This document shows positions 16,594 to 24,030 of a DNA stretch of 35,353 bases, one piece after another. This stretch comes from Candidatus Gastranaerophilales bacterium (GTDB lineage: Bacteria > Cyanobacteriota > Vampirovibrionia > Gastranaerophilales > Gastranaerophilaceae), in contig CALUYU010000022.1 of the NCBI GenBank assembly GCA_944325075.1, positions 1 to 35,353 of the forward strand, given 5' to 3'. The translations under genes were made by a program, and so were the position numbers. How positions within the stretch are numbered: the first letter of the stretch is position 1; each line of letters opens with the position of its first letter. The notes beneath the pieces were generated by a model, which saw only the letters and a program-made list of their open reading frames with translations, was not told where the DNA came from and searched no databases.

Positions 16594-18510
16594 TCAGGCC
16601 GCCTTTAAAGTTTTAAATACTTCGCCCGAATTTGAAGCCTGCAAATTCAGGTAATTTCTAGATATTTCACTAATAACCAATTCGGCCGCACATAAGTTAT
16701 AAACATTCAAGTCAAATGCTTCATTTCGTCCATGGGCAACCCAATTTATACTAATTAATCCACTGTCTGAAACTTTTTTAACTCGATGTTCTGTCGTCAG
16801 CTGACGTAAATACTCATCAGAATATCCGTTTGCAATAGTTGACCATCCGTCCGGATAATCTTCATCTGAGGCACGCCAATCTTGATTGAACCAGCCGGCT
16901 AACTGATTTTTGTAAGAGTCAACATAGATTTCAACTAATTTAACAGAATAGTTATCAAGAGAACGGATTTTATATTTATCTCCAGTTTTGGATGTTGACC
17001 CGATTCCCTTTAATGGGAATATTATACCTTCACCGTATTGCTCGCAAAAACGATAAATCAAATCAGTCTTTTCGCCATCACCAGAGTCAATTAACATATA
17101 AAAAATTTGTTTACCAGCCCAAATTTTATCTTTTATGTCCAATAGCTCCTGCCAGCATGGATCCATAGGATTTGAAGTATCTCCAGGAATAACAATATGA
17201 TTAATTCCCCAATTTCGGAACCTGTCACCCCAAGCCTTAACTTCAACTTCAAGTCTGTTATCCTGAACGTCGCAAGCAGCAGTTAAAAATAATGCATCAT
17301 CAGGAATTTCATCATTATTAAATTTTCCGTCCCTTAATTTTGTAATTGAGACAGAATTGACACCTGCTGTCGTATCTTCAAACGGTAATCCTAAATCATG
17401 ATTGTAAAATATTCGTAATTTTTCACGATTATTTCCTGCATTAATAAATCTTTTTACAATTTCCCACCATTCACGGGCCGGAGAATACAACGAGCTAATT
17501 TGATATGATTGAAAACATGGAACCTGACTTACAGCTGTCGGCTTCCAGTAACCCTTTTTAAGCATTGAAGGTTTATAATGCTCATTAATTAATTCTCCAC
17601 AATGTTTACATTTATATCTAACAGAGTCGTAACAACCGCATTTGCATTCTTTTGAATTAAAAATCAATCCGTATGGTTTGAAAATAACACCGTCAGTTTC
17701 AACTCCTTTTTCTTCAGGATATAAACCACCATTTTTAGAATAAAATATTAGTTCCTGATATTCACCACAAAACGGACAAGGAACATAATACTTTCTTTGG
17801 TCGCCCTTTAGATAATATTGATAAATATGACTGCTATGCTTTAATAAGGGTGTTGAAATATAGCCTATTCTTTTATCTCTGCCAAAAGAGTCTGTACGTG
17901 AAACTGCAAGTTCAACAGGATCACCTTCATCCCCAAGTTTGTCCGGGTATGCATCAAGTTCATCAAGTAAAAGAATTTTTATAGGAAAACTTCTTAAATC
18001 ATCTGCACTTTTAGCCCCTACAATTCTAAGAAAACCGCCTACAAATTCTATTAATGACGTGGTATCGCCTTGCCGTCTGCTGTTTTTATTCCCGGTATCA
18101 GCAACAATTCTGTCTCTTAGACCGGAGTCATCAATCAACTGATCAATTTTCACCTTCTTGTAATCTCGCAATAACGATTTACTACCGGACACAAGCATTA
18201 TACTTGAGGGATTTTCTGCTATATGATAACCGATTGCATTATCAAATATTGATGTAGTAAAACCTAATTGCACCCCCTTCATAACAGCTACTTCCCGAAC
18301 TCTGCTTGTTCTCGAGAAACAATCCGCAATTTCGCGGGTATAAGGCATATAATCAAAATTAAAATTCCCCGGCTTTTTCGTTACTTTACTACTCAAAAAT
18401 CTGTTAGCTTCAGCCCATTCTGAAACGGTTGGCAAAATATCTTTTTTTGAAAAACTTAAGGCTAAATCAATAATTCTATCAATTTGAACTTCACGTTTAT
18501 CAACTATCAT
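16594..18510 (-). CDS. Terminase large subunit, lambda gpA family
   Basis: The protein has 638 residues and is the packaging ATPase and nuclease. The ATP site is MKGVQLGFTTS (about 77-87), Walker B is ILLLDELDAY (about 179-188), and there is a zinc-binding block CPFCGEYQ (245-252) to CKCGCYDSVRYKCKHCGE. The nuclease part has LTAACDVQDNRLEVEVKAWG (about 410-430) and NEAFDLNVYNLCAAELV at the end. Length and order match GpA-type enzymes, which usually act at cos sites. It overlaps the small subunit by 11 bases. Confidence 0.94.
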   Translation of the reverse strand: MIVDKREVQIDRIIDLALSFSKKDILPTVSEWAEANRFLSSKVTKKPGNFNFDYMPYTREIADCFSRTSRVREVAVMKGVQLGFTTSIFDNAIGYHIAENPSSIMLVSGSKSLLRDYKKVKIDQLIDDSGLRDRIVADTGNKNSRRQGDTTSLIEFVGGFLRIVGAKSADDLRSFPIKILLLDELDAYPDKLGDEGDPVELAVSRTDSFGRDKRIGYISTPLLKHSSHIYQYYLKGDQRKYYVPCPFCGEYQELIFYSKNGGLYPEEKGVETDGVIFKPYGLIFNSKECKCGCYDSVRYKCKHCGELINEHYKPSMLKKGYWKPTAVSQVPCFQSYQISSLYSPAREWWEIVKRFINAGNNREKLRIFYNHDLGLPFEDTTAGVNSVSITKLRDGKFNNDEIPDDALFLTAACDVQDNRLEVEVKAWGDRFRNWGINHIVIPGDTSNPMDPCWQELLDIKDKIWAGKQIFYMLIDSGDGEKTDLIYRFCEQYGEGIIFPLKGIGSTSKTGDKYKIRSLDNYSVKLVEIYVDSYKNQLAGWFNQDWRASDEDYPDGWSTIANGYSDEYLRQLTTEHRVKKVSDSGLISINWVAHGRNEAFDLNVYNLCAAELVISEISRNYLNLQASNSGEVFKTLKAA

Positions 18511-19075
18511 AAAATCTTTTTAACGCTTTACGAGCCTGCTCAAGCCCATTTTTATAAATTTCTTCATTTTTTGAGACTAACAGTTTTAAATCAAGGTCAT
18601 CTTGATGTTGACCGGTCAAAATTAAATCACGTATTTCATCAATAATTTGCGTTGGAGCTTCTAATAGCAGATTATGAAATATTTCATAAGACTGAATAAT
18701 TATTTTGTTTAAAACTTCCGTTTCTACAACTTCTTTTTTTGCGGTTGCCAGCTTTAAATCCAACAATTCATTTTCTTTTTGATATTTTTTTACTTTCTCG
18801 GAATAAAGCGGATCATCTTTTAAAGTCCCTGTCCTGCGAATTAATTCTTTATCTTCAATATCATCTTCATCCAGTAGCTCTTCTTTTGTAGGAACACCGG
18901 TATATTTCGGAACTGTTTCTTTTCTTTTTTCAATATAAGCCAGATTCCTTGAATCATCTAAATCAATCAAACCATCATCAGATTCAAAAATTTTTTTTTC
19001 TGATAATAGAGCATTTATCCTTGATTGATTTACGTTAAAGCGTCTTGCTAACTCAGCTTTTGTTATTTTATTCAT
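18500..19075 (-). CDS. Terminase small subunit (Nu1-like, DNA-binding)
   Basis: The protein has 191 residues. An N-terminal helix-turn-helix (ITKAELARRFNVNQSRINALLSEKKI) is followed by a charged linker and a helical C-terminus (LLEAPTQIIDEIRDLILTGQ) that would contact the large subunit. Length and position are those of lambda Nu1. The start is ATG at 19075; the possible ribosome site GAAGG is about 12 bases upstream. The start codon lies inside the first of several TTCATG repeats. Confidence 0.85.
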   Translation of the reverse strand: MNKITKAELARRFNVNQSRINALLSEKKIFESDDGLIDLDDSRNLAYIEKRKETVPKYTGVPTKEELLDEDDIEDKELIRRTGTLKDDPLYSEKVKKYQKENELLDLKLATAKKEVVETEVLNKIIIQSYEIFHNLLLEAPTQIIDEIRDLILTGQHQDDLDLKLLVSKNEEIYKNGLEQARKALKRFYDS

Positions 19076-19158
19076 GGTTATTCATGCCTTCTTCATGGAT
19101 TTAAAATAAAAAAGCCCAATATATCAGCATTTTAGCCTTATTATTTCATGATTTCATG
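19071..19158. repeat. Five TTCATG copies before the terminase gene
   Basis: TTCATG occurs at 19071, 19081, 19092, 19145 and 19153; the last two sit in a tandem ATTTCATG ATTTCATG (19143-19158). The cluster is just upstream of the small terminase gene, where lambda has its cosB terminase-binding repeats. Candidate terminase-binding region. Confidence 0.45.
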
Positions 19159-19188
19159 CTTTCAAAAAATTTGGGGGACTTTTTAACG

Positions 19189-19215
19189 TTCGGGGTGCGG
19201 AAAAACAACCCCGAA
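19189..19215. repeat. 8-bp inverted repeat upstream of terminase
   Basis: TTCGGGGT (19189-19196) pairs perfectly with ACCCCGAA (19208-19215) across 11 bases. No U run follows on either strand, so it is not a terminator. It is in the only non-coding gap beside the terminase genes (19076-19248) and could be part of the packaging site. Confidence 0.5.
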
Positions 19216-19248
19216 TTTATACTGGTGCCGCATAGTACCTTTTTGACT

Positions 19249-19983
19249 TTAACTTGTACTCAATCCCTTAGAGAGTGCTTTTTCAAGACGTTTGTTCGCC
19301 TCTTTCGAATAAATCATATCAGCTGAAGCAAGAATTTTATTTGTGGCAACTTGCAGCCATTGAGTTCGTTTAATATTGGTTCGTTTATTTCTAAGGTTAT
19401 ATAATAGTGTTACACTTTTTTTAGAAACCTTATAAATACCTTTATGACCGCGGCTATTTGTTAGAATAACATTTACAGAAGTTTTATTTCTAACAGCAAA
19501 AGCTTGAGCTTGTGCAGCTTGTCTGGATGGTTTTTTAGTCGGATTAGCAACAATATTGCTTAATTTTTTAGCATTCAAAGAAGTTAAAAGATTAGCTTTT
19601 CTGACAGTTTTTTTATAGCTGCCGCCACGGGCTGAAGGAGTAGCTGCAAACGTAAAATTACCTTTAGCGACAATCGGGCTTCCGGTTTCCTGTTTTGCAA
19701 GCTGTTCCGTTTTCTTGCCTAAATGTTGAGAACGTTGCCCTGCAAAGCTCTGCATTGATGAAATATTAAATATATTTTCACATTTTTTATAACCAACGGA
19801 ACCTTGTATAAATTTATTTCGCAGAGTAAACACTTCTGGCAAAATTTTTGTTTTTGCAATATTAGAGGTTTCATACGCGAATCGGTTTAAGGTTCCGCGG
19901 ACAGCGAGAGGGAAAGCACTTTTGCTACAGTTTTTAAGGTTATCTGTAAGTTTTTTAATATCTTTAGTATCAATCTTAAACAT
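19249..19983 (-). CDS. Basic protein, possible minor tail Z / gp10-like
   Basis: The protein has 244 residues and is strongly basic. The N-terminal part (DTKDIKKLTDNLKNCSKSAFPLAVRGTLNRFAYETSNIAKTKI) recalls the lambda gpZ family (phage minor tail protein Z: l..s+.a.P.a...alN+.a...+....+). That family normally lies with head-tail joining genes; here it sits between a methyltransferase and terminase. ATG at 19983 overlaps the upstream stop by eight bases. The family call is tentative. Confidence 0.42.
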   Translation of the reverse strand: MFKIDTKDIKKLTDNLKNCSKSAFPLAVRGTLNRFAYETSNIAKTKILPEVFTLRNKFIQGSVGYKKCENIFNISSMQSFAGQRSQHLGKKTEQLAKQETGSPIVAKGNFTFAATPSARGGSYKKTVRKANLLTSLNAKKLSNIVANPTKKPSRQAAQAQAFAVRNKTSVNVILTNSRGHKGIYKVSKKSVTLLYNLRNKRTNIKRTQWLQVATNKILASADMIYSKEANKRLEKALSKGLSTS

Positions 19984-20824
19984 CAAAAATGCTACCTTGA
20001 GAAAACTTATTATCCTTCACCTGCCATAATCCGTTCACGTTATCAACATCATAATTACAGATTAAAAGTTCTTTATACATATTATTTTTAATACATTTTC
20101 GATTAATCCCGTTTACTCTTTCAATTTCAATTATATTAAAATCTTTATACAGCTCTCTTATTTTTGGAGCGTCGTCATAACTCAAAAGAAAACGCCCTTT
20201 TATATTTTTTAAAATATCTCTGAGTCGTTCATGTTCAAAGTTTGTGGTACTTATAACATCATAACCGGCTCCGGAACTGTAAGGCGGATCACAATAGAAG
20301 AATGCATTTGATGTATCATATTGCGGAATCAGTTCCATTGCAGATAAATTTTCAATTATAACCTTATCAAGACGTTTTGAAATTTTATCAATTCTTTCAA
20401 TAAGCCCGCCTGCAGATTTTATTGAACCGTCATAACAGACTCCGAAACACTTCCCTTTACCTCCGAAAGAACGGGACAAAATAAACATAAACCTTGCGGC
20501 TTTTTGAATATCAGTTTCACCCGGATTTTGAATTAACGATAAGAATTGTTCCCGGGAATGAAATAAATAGCACATTTCACGTGCGAGTTCGCACGGATGA
20601 TACTTTACAACACGGAAAAGATTAACTAATCTTCCATCCAAATCATTATAAACTTCAAGTTCAGCCCAGCGATGATAATAAAACAAAACCCAACCGCCGC
20701 CGCCAAAAGGTTCAATGTAGCTTGAAATATCTTGAGGAATTAAGCGGGAAATATCTTTGCGGAGCAGTCTTTTTCCGCCGAGCCAGTTAATGAGATACGC
20801 ACCAAAGTCCTGTCTTGTAACCAT
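19976..20824 (-). CDS. DNA adenine N6-methyltransferase (Dam/D12 class)
   Basis: The protein has 282 residues from ATG 20824, five bases after AAGGTGG. Motif X is INWLGGKR (12-19), the S-adenosylmethionine site is EPFGGGGW (38-45), and the catalytic motif is DPPYSSGAGY (179-188). The order and length are those of D12-class enzymes. It may protect phage DNA from host restriction or control late genes. No partner endonuclease is present, so it is an orphan enzyme. Target sequence is not visible; GATC is typical of relatives. Confidence 0.88.
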   Translation of the reverse strand: MVTRQDFGAYLINWLGGKRLLRKDISRLIPQDISSYIEPFGGGGWVLFYYHRWAELEVYNDLDGRLVNLFRVVKYHPCELAREMCYLFHSREQFLSLIQNPGETDIQKAARFMFILSRSFGGKGKCFGVCYDGSIKSAGGLIERIDKISKRLDKVIIENLSAMELIPQYDTSNAFFYCDPPYSSGAGYDVISTTNFEHERLRDILKNIKGRFLLSYDDAPKIRELYKDFNIIEIERVNGINRKCIKNNMYKELLICNYDVDNVNGLWQVKDNKFSQGSIFDV

Positions 20825-20913
20825 AAATACCACCTTTTTATTAACAAAGTTGCACAACAATACACATGACTGATACCATGAGCATGCAGGTAATCATAAG
20901 GTGATTTATGGTT

Positions 20914-20945
20914 AACCGTATTAGTGTTGCAGCACTAATACGGTT
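20914..20945. promoter_or_regulatory. 32-bp hairpin with perfect 13-bp arms
   Basis: AACCGTATTAGTG (20914-20926) and CACTAATACGGTT (20933-20945) are perfect inverted copies around TTGCAG. There is no T run on either strand. It lies between the early-operon terminator and the first late genes, so it may be an operator, an RNA processing site, or a packaging element. Confidence 0.6.
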
Positions 20946-20946
20946 G

Positions 20947-20958
20947 GGGCGTACGCCC
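20947..20958. repeat. 12-bp GC-rich perfect palindrome
   Basis: GGGCGTACGCCC is a perfect 12-bp palindrome in an AT-rich region, one base from the long hairpin. It may be a protein-binding site. It also resembles a possible cohesive-end region, but this is not shown. Confidence 0.55.
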
Positions 20959-20970
20959 TACCTGTACAAT

Positions 20971-20992
20971 AAAAAGAGGGCGGGGAGCCCTC
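20971..20992 (-). terminator. Intrinsic terminator of the early operon
   Basis: On the minus strand GAGGGC-TCCCC-GCCCTC is followed by TTTTTATT, a strong stem with U run. It lies about 40 bases after the stop of the last early gene at 21035. It separates early from late transcription, so late genes need their own start or an antiterminator. Confidence 0.85.
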
Positions 20993-21034
20993 AAATAGTA
21001 CATACAAAATACCATGCAAACGCACACACACATT

Positions 21035-21514
21035 TTATATAAACAACAGTTTTTTTGAACTATCAATATCTTCAAAATTAGATTTAATACGGCCGAGCCT
21101 GAGAGTTGAAAGATTAGAATAACATCTTTTTATAATACCGTATTCGGAATAGTTTAAATAAAACCCTGATTTATAACCCGGAGAGTTTTTAATTATTTCG
21201 TATAAAACAGACTTACGGACTTCAAATATTTTTTCAAAAATATCATCAGCATCCTTACCTGTAAAAATTCTGTGTTCAGGTTTAAAACTGCCAAAAGCCT
21301 TTGCTCTTTTATCATCTTTTCTCAGTTTATCCTCTCCCTCTTTTACAAATTTAAAATTTGTAATGAGTGTATAATGCTTTCCGCAAACGGGACAATGTGC
21401 TGTTCGCATAAAAGCGAAAGAATACTGTCTGTTTTTAGGGATAATAACAAAAGTCTGGTCAATAACACATTTATGCTTTTTACAGTCTTTGTTATCACAA
21501 TAAATTTTAAGCAT
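21035..21514 (-). CDS. Zinc-finger protein of unknown function, last early gene
   Basis: The protein has 159 residues and its family is not recognised. It carries YCDNKDCKKHKC near the start and CPVCGKHYTL at about 41-50, which could bind one zinc. The spacing recalls Ogr-type late activators (C-x2..4-C, about 25-30 residues, C-x2-C) but the rest does not. A basic stretch follows (KLRKDDKRAKAF). It lies just before the terminator and the late genes, which is where a late-gene regulator could be, so that is a hypothesis only. GAGAGA is six bases before the ATG. Confidence 0.6.
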   Translation of the reverse strand: MLKIYCDNKDCKKHKCVIDQTFVIIPKNRQYSFAFMRTAHCPVCGKHYTLITNFKFVKEGEDKLRKDDKRAKAFGSFKPEHRIFTGKDADDIFEKIFEVRKSVLYEIIKNSPGYKSGFYLNYSEYGIIKRCYSNLSTLRLGRIKSNFEDIDSSKKLLFI

Positions 21515-21808
21515 AGTAAATCTCTCTTTCCGTTTTTGTTTTTTCTGATGTCGGAAGACCCGCTCGCCTATATTCGGATATAACCGAAAGAATTCAGGTT
21601 CAGATAGTATTCAAAAACTGCTCCGAAAGTTTTAAACTTTCCTCATCGCATGTTCACTATAAACGATTTTTAAAATAAAAAACATCGGGGTAAACCATGC
21701 ATTTTAAAATCGGTTCTAACACTGTCAGGGAATAGAATACATGCTAAATTTTACTATTTTTGTTATAAAAAAATTTTTATGAAATTTTCAATGTACAAAT
21801 CTTATTTT
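21515..21808. other. AT-rich non-coding gap (possible promoter)
   Basis: There are 294 bases without a credible gene on either strand. They contain a 17-bp near-palindrome GAAAGTTTTAAACTTTC (21625-21641), TTCGG/CCGAA arms around 21580, and near-inverted arms CGATTTTTAAAAT (from 21664) and ATTTTAAAATCG (ending about 21712). The right edge has a possible minus-strand promoter. Confidence 0.55.
21762..21791 (-). promoter_or_regulatory. Possible promoter for the zinc-finger gene
   Basis: On the minus strand TTGAAA (21791-21786) and TATAAC (21767-21762) are 18 bases apart, just after the replication gene stop. It would give a long leader before the gene at 21514. Confidence 0.4.
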
Positions 21809-22840
21809 TTATCGGATTGGCAGGTTTATACGTTTCATTTTTTCGTATGCTGCACGAGCCTTCTGTATTACAGCTTCCACCATGGCTTCATCTTCTATAT
21901 TCTCAGGTTCTGTCGGAGTTTCTTTTTTGGGTGCATCTTTTTTAGGCGGCAAAAGCCCCAGTTCATTAGCCTTTATACGGGAATGCTCTGCAAGCACTCT
22001 GTCAAATGAACATGGAACTATCCTAGTAACATCCTTTTCCTTGATTTTCCAACCTCTTGATGCTTTTTTAAAAACGTCCTGCCAGTATTTCCGTTTTTCA
22101 GTGTCATATCCGCCGTTTCTAGTCAGTGTTTCCGCTATTGCAGCCCTGTCATCGCATGATGCTTCAAAATCCGGATTTTTTAATGTCTTGTAATCTTCAC
22201 AAAACATTGTTACTTCAAGGCTATCAGCATCAATTTTTCGAGAACCTGCATAATCCTGATTTTGAGAAAAATTTTCACACACACGCCCATGTGTATGTGT
22301 GTTTTCATCTGGTTTACTATATGTGTTTACATCTGGTATAGGTTTGTGAAATTTCCCAGATCGATCTGTGAAATTTCCCACATCGATTTGTGAATTTTCG
22401 CACATCGATTTTGCATTTTTCCCACATCGATTTGGCAAATTTACCAAATCGACCGTTTCGGTACTTTCGGGATTATTTTCTACCTTATCGTTATATTTTT
22501 GAGGCTCGTCAGCCTCATCATGTTCAGATAAAAGTTTATTTAAAACTTCCTCATTAATTGAATACCAGATAGTCTTGTCATAAGGGCTTTTATTAAAATT
22601 CCCTTTTATTAAAATTCCTTCAGTCATCAATTTTTTGAGAATATTTCTTATTTGATGTTCTGTCCAAAAAGGAAAGATTTTACAAAACGCTCCGATTGAA
22701 TTATATGTCCAATAACGGCCGTCATGAAAATTAGCATTATTTGCTTCGTTTTTTTTCAGCCAATGCTGAAAATTGCGAATAATAATCGCTTCATTTACAC
22801 CTAATTTTTGTGCTATTTCTACATTAAAACCGTATTCCAT
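21809..22840 (-). CDS. Replication initiation protein (replisome organiser)
   Basis: The protein has 343 residues. The N-terminal 95 residues form a winged-helix type domain common in phage initiators: IAQKLGVNEAIIIRNFQHWLKKNEANN, then GRYWTYNSIGAFCKIFPFWTEHQIRNILKKLMTEGILIKG and TIWYSINEE. The middle (about 130-190) is poorly structured and its DNA is a row of five iterons. The C-terminal part (YWQDVFKKASRGWKIKEKDVTRIVPCSFDRVLAEHSRI) may bind the host helicase or loader. No helicase gene is in the window. It would bind its own iterons and recruit host replication proteins, as lambda O does. Confidence 0.78.
   Translation of the reverse strand: MEYGFNVEIAQKLGVNEAIIIRNFQHWLKKNEANNANFHDGRYWTYNSIGAFCKIFPFWTEHQIRNILKKLMTEGILIKGNFNKSPYDKTIWYSINEEVLNKLLSEHDEADEPQKYNDKVENNPESTETVDLVNLPNRCGKNAKSMCENSQIDVGNFTDRSGKFHKPIPDVNTYSKPDENTHTHGRVCENFSQNQDYAGSRKIDADSLEVTMFCEDYKTLKNPDFEASCDDRAAIAETLTRNGGYDTEKRKYWQDVFKKASRGWKIKEKDVTRIVPCSFDRVLAEHSRIKANELGLLPPKKDAPKKETPTEPENIEDEAMVEAVIQKARAAYEKMKRINLPIR
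22277..22340. repeat. CA/GT-rich dyad and direct repeats beside the iterons
   Basis: CACACACAC...GTGTGTG arms lie at about 22277-22303, followed by two direct copies of TGTGTTTNCATCTGGT about 24 bases apart (22298-22340). The spacing is a multiple of three, so these repeats are also visible in the protein. Confidence 0.5.
22343..22452. other. Replication origin: five 22-bp iterons inside the initiator gene
   Basis: Five contiguous units of exactly 22 bp are at 22343, 22365, 22387, 22409 and 22431. The consensus is TTTGTGAAATTTCCCACATCGA in plus-strand orientation. Units 1-3 are closest; 4 and 5 have diverged. Each has the dyad GTG-AAATTTC-CCAC. Twenty-two is not a multiple of three, so the protein does not repeat, and selection must be on the DNA. 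Lambda ori has the same layout, with iterons inside O. Confidence 0.85.
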
Positions 22841-22867
22841 TTTTATATACCTTTGTTGTCTTTAACC

Positions 22868-22988
22868 AAATCCGCGTCTTGGATTATTGCTTCACTCGGG
22901 CAAACCGCTCATTATACTTCGTAGTCATTCGCTGTTGCCCTCATTACTTCGAGTTTCGGACAAAGTCCTCACACTACGCAAAATCCGC
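22868..22988. repeat. Hairpin-rich repeat element, copy A
   Basis: About 121 bp bounded by direct AAATCCGC copies (22868-22875 and 22981-22988). Inside are AATCC-GCGTCTT-GGATT (22869-22885), GGGCAA...TTGCCC (22898-22940) and GGAC-AAA-GTCC (22958-22968). It shares the start AAATCCGC(T)GTCTTGGATT and the end CGCA(A)AATCCGC with copy B. It fills the gap between the replication gene and the 60-residue gene. Confidence 0.65.
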
Positions 22989-23170
22989 TAGTTTTGGCTT
23001 TCTACATGTTTTTCGAGTTTGTTTTCTTTAAGCTGCAGAGTAGCCTGCAGGGCCGCAAGGTATCCTCTTTTGTAGTGAAAATTTGCAACAGCATCCTGCA
23101 TCCACAATGCTGCATTTGCAAAATCCTGCTGAGCTCTTCGGATTTGATTTATAAGAGTTTCTTTATCCAT
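22988..23170 (-). CDS. Small protein, unknown
   Basis: The protein has 60 residues, helical, with many Gln, Ala and Lys and a basic C-terminus. It has no known motif. ATG 23170 is six bases after GAGG and overlaps the upstream stop by eight bases, which supports that it is translated. Its stop codon lies directly at the edge of repeat element A. Confidence 0.6.
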   Translation of the reverse strand: MDKETLINQIRRAQQDFANAALWMQDAVANFHYKRGYLAALQATLQLKENKLEKHVESQN

Positions 23171-23354
23171 TTACAACCTCATCTTCCAAGGGGTGTAAGT
23201 TATCCAATTCTTCATACTTACGTTTTCCGTTAACGTCAACCCAAATTGCATACATCACATTTTTGTCTGCAAATTCGTTTAAGTAAGTTTTAATTAACAA
23301 CCCTATTTCACCTGTTTTTGTGTTTCTGATTTTTGTTCCAAAAGCTGCATCCAT
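23163..23354 (-). CDS. Small protein, unknown
   Basis: The protein has 63 residues. The sequence FGTKIRNTKTGEIGLLIKTYLNEFADKNVMYAIWVDVNGKRKYEELDNLHPLE looks like a compact beta barrel (KOW or SH3-like pattern), which is only an impression. The start is ATG 23354, six bases after AAGGACGG. It belongs to the tightly packed early operon. Confidence 0.6.
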   Translation of the reverse strand: MDAAFGTKIRNTKTGEIGLLIKTYLNEFADKNVMYAIWVDVNGKRKYEELDNLHPLEDEVVNG

Positions 23355-23394
23355 TTTTTACCGTCCTTTTTTGTTTTGTAATCTTATATACACA

Positions 23395-24030
23395 TTAATC
23401 GCTCCGAATATCAGATACAGCAAGCGTTTTACAATATTTTGTAACATCCGGACATGATTTACCTTCAGAATTAATGACATGCAAAACAGGAATTCCGTAC
23501 TTTGCAAACATTTCACAATTTTTGATGTCATCATCCAGTGCAAACCTGATATTATAACGCGGCAAGACTTCTTTTGTCAGAATATCTTCTTTTACAGCCT
23601 CACTCGGACGCCTGTCGTTAAGTTCACGCATATAAAGTTCAAAACACCACCCGATATATCCGACAATGGCATCAATCGTTATAATTTGGAGTTCTTTGCT
23701 GCGAGCCGTTATAAAAATCGGTTTTAAACCTGCCCTTGAATAAAGCTTAACGATTTCCAATGCCCACATATTCGCAGGGCAGCTTCCGGCATATTTATTA
23801 AAAAATTTCCACAAATCATCTCCGGACAAATTCAAAATTTTTGCTTTAGTAAAAATCGGATTTGTATAAAAGAATACATCGTCTAAATCGACAATAACAG
23901 CCTTACGTCGCTTATTTTCCGAATCAGCATCCGAGCGGATTACAGGCAATACGTCATTTTTGAATAAATGCAACCTTTTATTGGCCTGATGTTCATATTC
24001 ATTTGCATAAACCTTTTTTATACGATGCAT
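23395..24030 (-). CDS. HAD phosphatase, PseT/PNKP-like 3'-phosphatase
   Basis: The protein has 211 residues. Motif I is VDLDDVFFYTN (nucleophile Asp48, acid Asp50), motif II IFITARS (Thr108), a loop with Arg and Lys LYMRELNDRRPSEAVKEDIL, and motif IV FALDDDIKNCEMFAKYGI (166-168). The MR..ND.R....K..I loop is typical of the T4 PseT 3'-phosphatase domain, which removes 3'-phosphates from broken nucleic acid. No kinase domain (no P-loop) and no ligase are seen, so it is a lone phosphatase. A 5'-nucleotidase role is possible. Confidence 0.75.
   Translation of the reverse strand: MHRIKKVYANEYEHQANKRLHLFKNDVLPVIRSDADSENKRRKAVIVDLDDVFFYTNPIFTKAKILNLSGDDLWKFFNKYAGSCPANMWALEIVKLYSRAGLKPIFITARSKELQIITIDAIVGYIGWCFELYMRELNDRRPSEAVKEDILTKEVLPRYNIRFALDDDIKNCEMFAKYGIPVLHVINSEGKSCPDVTKYCKTLAVSDIRSD

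Noticed and set aside
20947-20958. Definite cos site
   Set aside because: The GC palindrome fits in type but two genes separate it from the terminase; only a candidate.
22343-22452. CRISPR-like array
   Set aside because: The units are contiguous with no spacers, lie inside a coding gene and have dyads, so they are iterons.
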